40,074 bases of DNA from Tissierellia bacterium (GTDB lineage Bacteria > Bacillota > Clostridia > Tissierellales > Peptoniphilaceae). The stretch is from NCBI GenBank assembly GCA_030537765.1, contig JAUNVH010000013.1, positions 1 to 40,074 of the forward strand, read 5' to 3'. Positions 39,835 to 40,074 of the stretch are shown one piece after another. The notes under the pieces were generated by a model, which was given only the letters and a program-made list of their open reading frames with translations, ran no database searches and had not been told where the DNA came from. The translations under genes were made by a program, and so were the position numbers. Each line of letters starts with the position of its first letter. Position 1 is the first letter of the stretch.

Positions 39835-39843
39835 ATTATATCA
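39835..39843 (-). promoter_or_regulatory. extended -10 promoter of the DUF512-pyrR operon
   Basis: TGATATAAT on the minus strand places the start of transcription only a few bases before the GGAG ribosome binding site (39824-39827). A TTGACT at 39847-39852 is too close to serve as the -35. This is the only clear promoter I find for the 11-gene operon. Confidence 0.55.
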
Positions 39844-39940
39844 TAAAGTCAAGAAATTATTTAAAATAAAGCTAATTTAAAGACAAAATTAATTTAATTT
39901 TTCTATATAGAAATATAATTATATATCATTTTATAATAAA

Positions 39941-39986
39941 TTAAAGCATTTTTATAAATTTTATAAAACTTACAAAAATGCTTTAA
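39941..39986 (-). terminator. hairpin after the right-edge gene
   Basis: Thirteen perfectly paired bases (TTAAAGCATTTTT at 39941-39953 with AAAAATGCTTTAA at 39974-39986) and a 20-nt loop. It is 12 nt after the stop of the partial gene at the right edge, and the tail on that strand is TTTATTATAA, so it likely ends that transcript. Between it and the DUF512 promoter (39844-39940) I see only AT-rich sequence. Confidence 0.65.
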
Positions 39987-39998
39987 CTTGTTTCTTAT

Positions 39999-40074
39999 TC
40001 ACTTCTTTTTAGAAATTTCTCCCTCATTAATCTCCCATATATAATCAGATGCATTGGCTATATCCATATCATGT
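39999..40074 (-). CDS. 3' end of a probable ABC transporter ATPase (partial)
   Basis: The last 24 codons of a minus-strand gene are visible, starting with HDMDIANASDYIWEINEGEI and ending in a short Lys run and TGA. A His-Asp followed by a spaced Ala, Asp and a final Gly-x-Ile is the usual layout after the H-loop of ABC ATPases (H-D-x-x-x-A-x-x-x-D-x-I-x-x-x-x-x-G-x-I). The gene continues beyond the window. It is too short for a firm call, and an ABC-F type protein is also possible. Confidence 0.5.
   Translation of the reverse strand, partial: HDMDIANASDYIWEINEGEISKKK

Noticed and set aside
1..40074. CRISPR arrays, insertion sequences, tRNA or rRNA genes
   Set aside because: No regularly spaced repeats beyond the four MraZ boxes, no transposase-like frame and no tRNA-like cloverleaf or rRNA sequence were noticed. 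Base composition is even across the window, with no sign of a transferred island.

Overview
The window is AT-rich, gene-dense core chromosome from a low-GC Gram-positive anaerobe. Division and cell-wall gene order, penicillin-binding proteins with PASTA domains, c-di-AMP receptors of the DarA type, RicT, PyrR, SepF and RqcH all point to Firmicutes. The overall style suggests Clostridia or Tissierellia (for example a Peptoniphilaceae-like organism), but no marker in the window fixes the genus. I found no rRNA, tRNA, CRISPR array, prophage or insertion sequence.

Layout, left to right. (1) 37-9740, minus strand: a division and cell-wall (dcw) cluster, transcribed mraZ-rsmH-ftsL-ftsI, then a hairpin and a probable second promoter, then mraY-murD-ftsW-murG-ftsQ. 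Four direct repeats resembling MraZ boxes lie just upstream of mraZ. (2) 9856-14740, minus: hflX-yigZ-nadE-yebC-deoC-lgt, closed by a good intrinsic terminator, with an internal promoter before yebC. (3) 14800-17720, plus: a class A PBP with its own promoter and a two-way terminator. (4) 17776-24645, minus: Orn/Lys/Arg decarboxylase-tmk-darA-darA'-holB-ricT-folD, then a secreted NlpC/P60 protein. This resembles the Bacillus yaaO-tmk-darA-yaaR-holB-ricT region. (5) 24676-25725, plus: an AraC-family regulator divergent from the decarboxylase, with two inverted repeats between them. (6) 25771-28604, minus: an EF-G2-type factor and a histidine phosphatase, each with its own promoter. (7) 28638-30435, plus: rqcH, ending in a terminator that overlaps the end of pyrR. 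(8) 30426-39843, minus: a long tightly packed operon, DUF512-der-plsY-gpsA-HlyD-like-yggS-sepF-ylmH-lspA-rluD-pyrR. (9) The right edge holds the last 24 codons of a gene that looks like an ABC ATPase.

The genes fall into connected themes. Lipid II synthesis (mraY, murD, murG) feeds the septal synthases FtsW/FtsI and the class A PBP. FtsL, FtsQ and SepF organise the septum. Lgt and LspA are successive steps of lipoprotein maturation. PlsY and GpsA are successive steps of phospholipid synthesis. RsmH, RluD, Der, HflX, YebC, EF-G2, RqcH and YlmH concern ribosome assembly, translation or rescue.

Nothing here is an obviously new multi-gene system. The observations most worth following are a FolD whose canonical cyclohydrolase Lys and Gln are replaced; a tandem DarA pair in which one copy lacks a loop; the MraZ-box array; palindromes in the decarboxylase/AraC divergent region; the missing mur and divIVA genes in otherwise conserved clusters; and hflX, which has no ordinary start codon at normal distance from its Shine-Dalgarno sequence. 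Many genes use TTG or GTG starts, or have the previous stop codon inside the next ribosome binding site. Several ORF starts were therefore moved to the codon best placed for the Shine-Dalgarno sequence.
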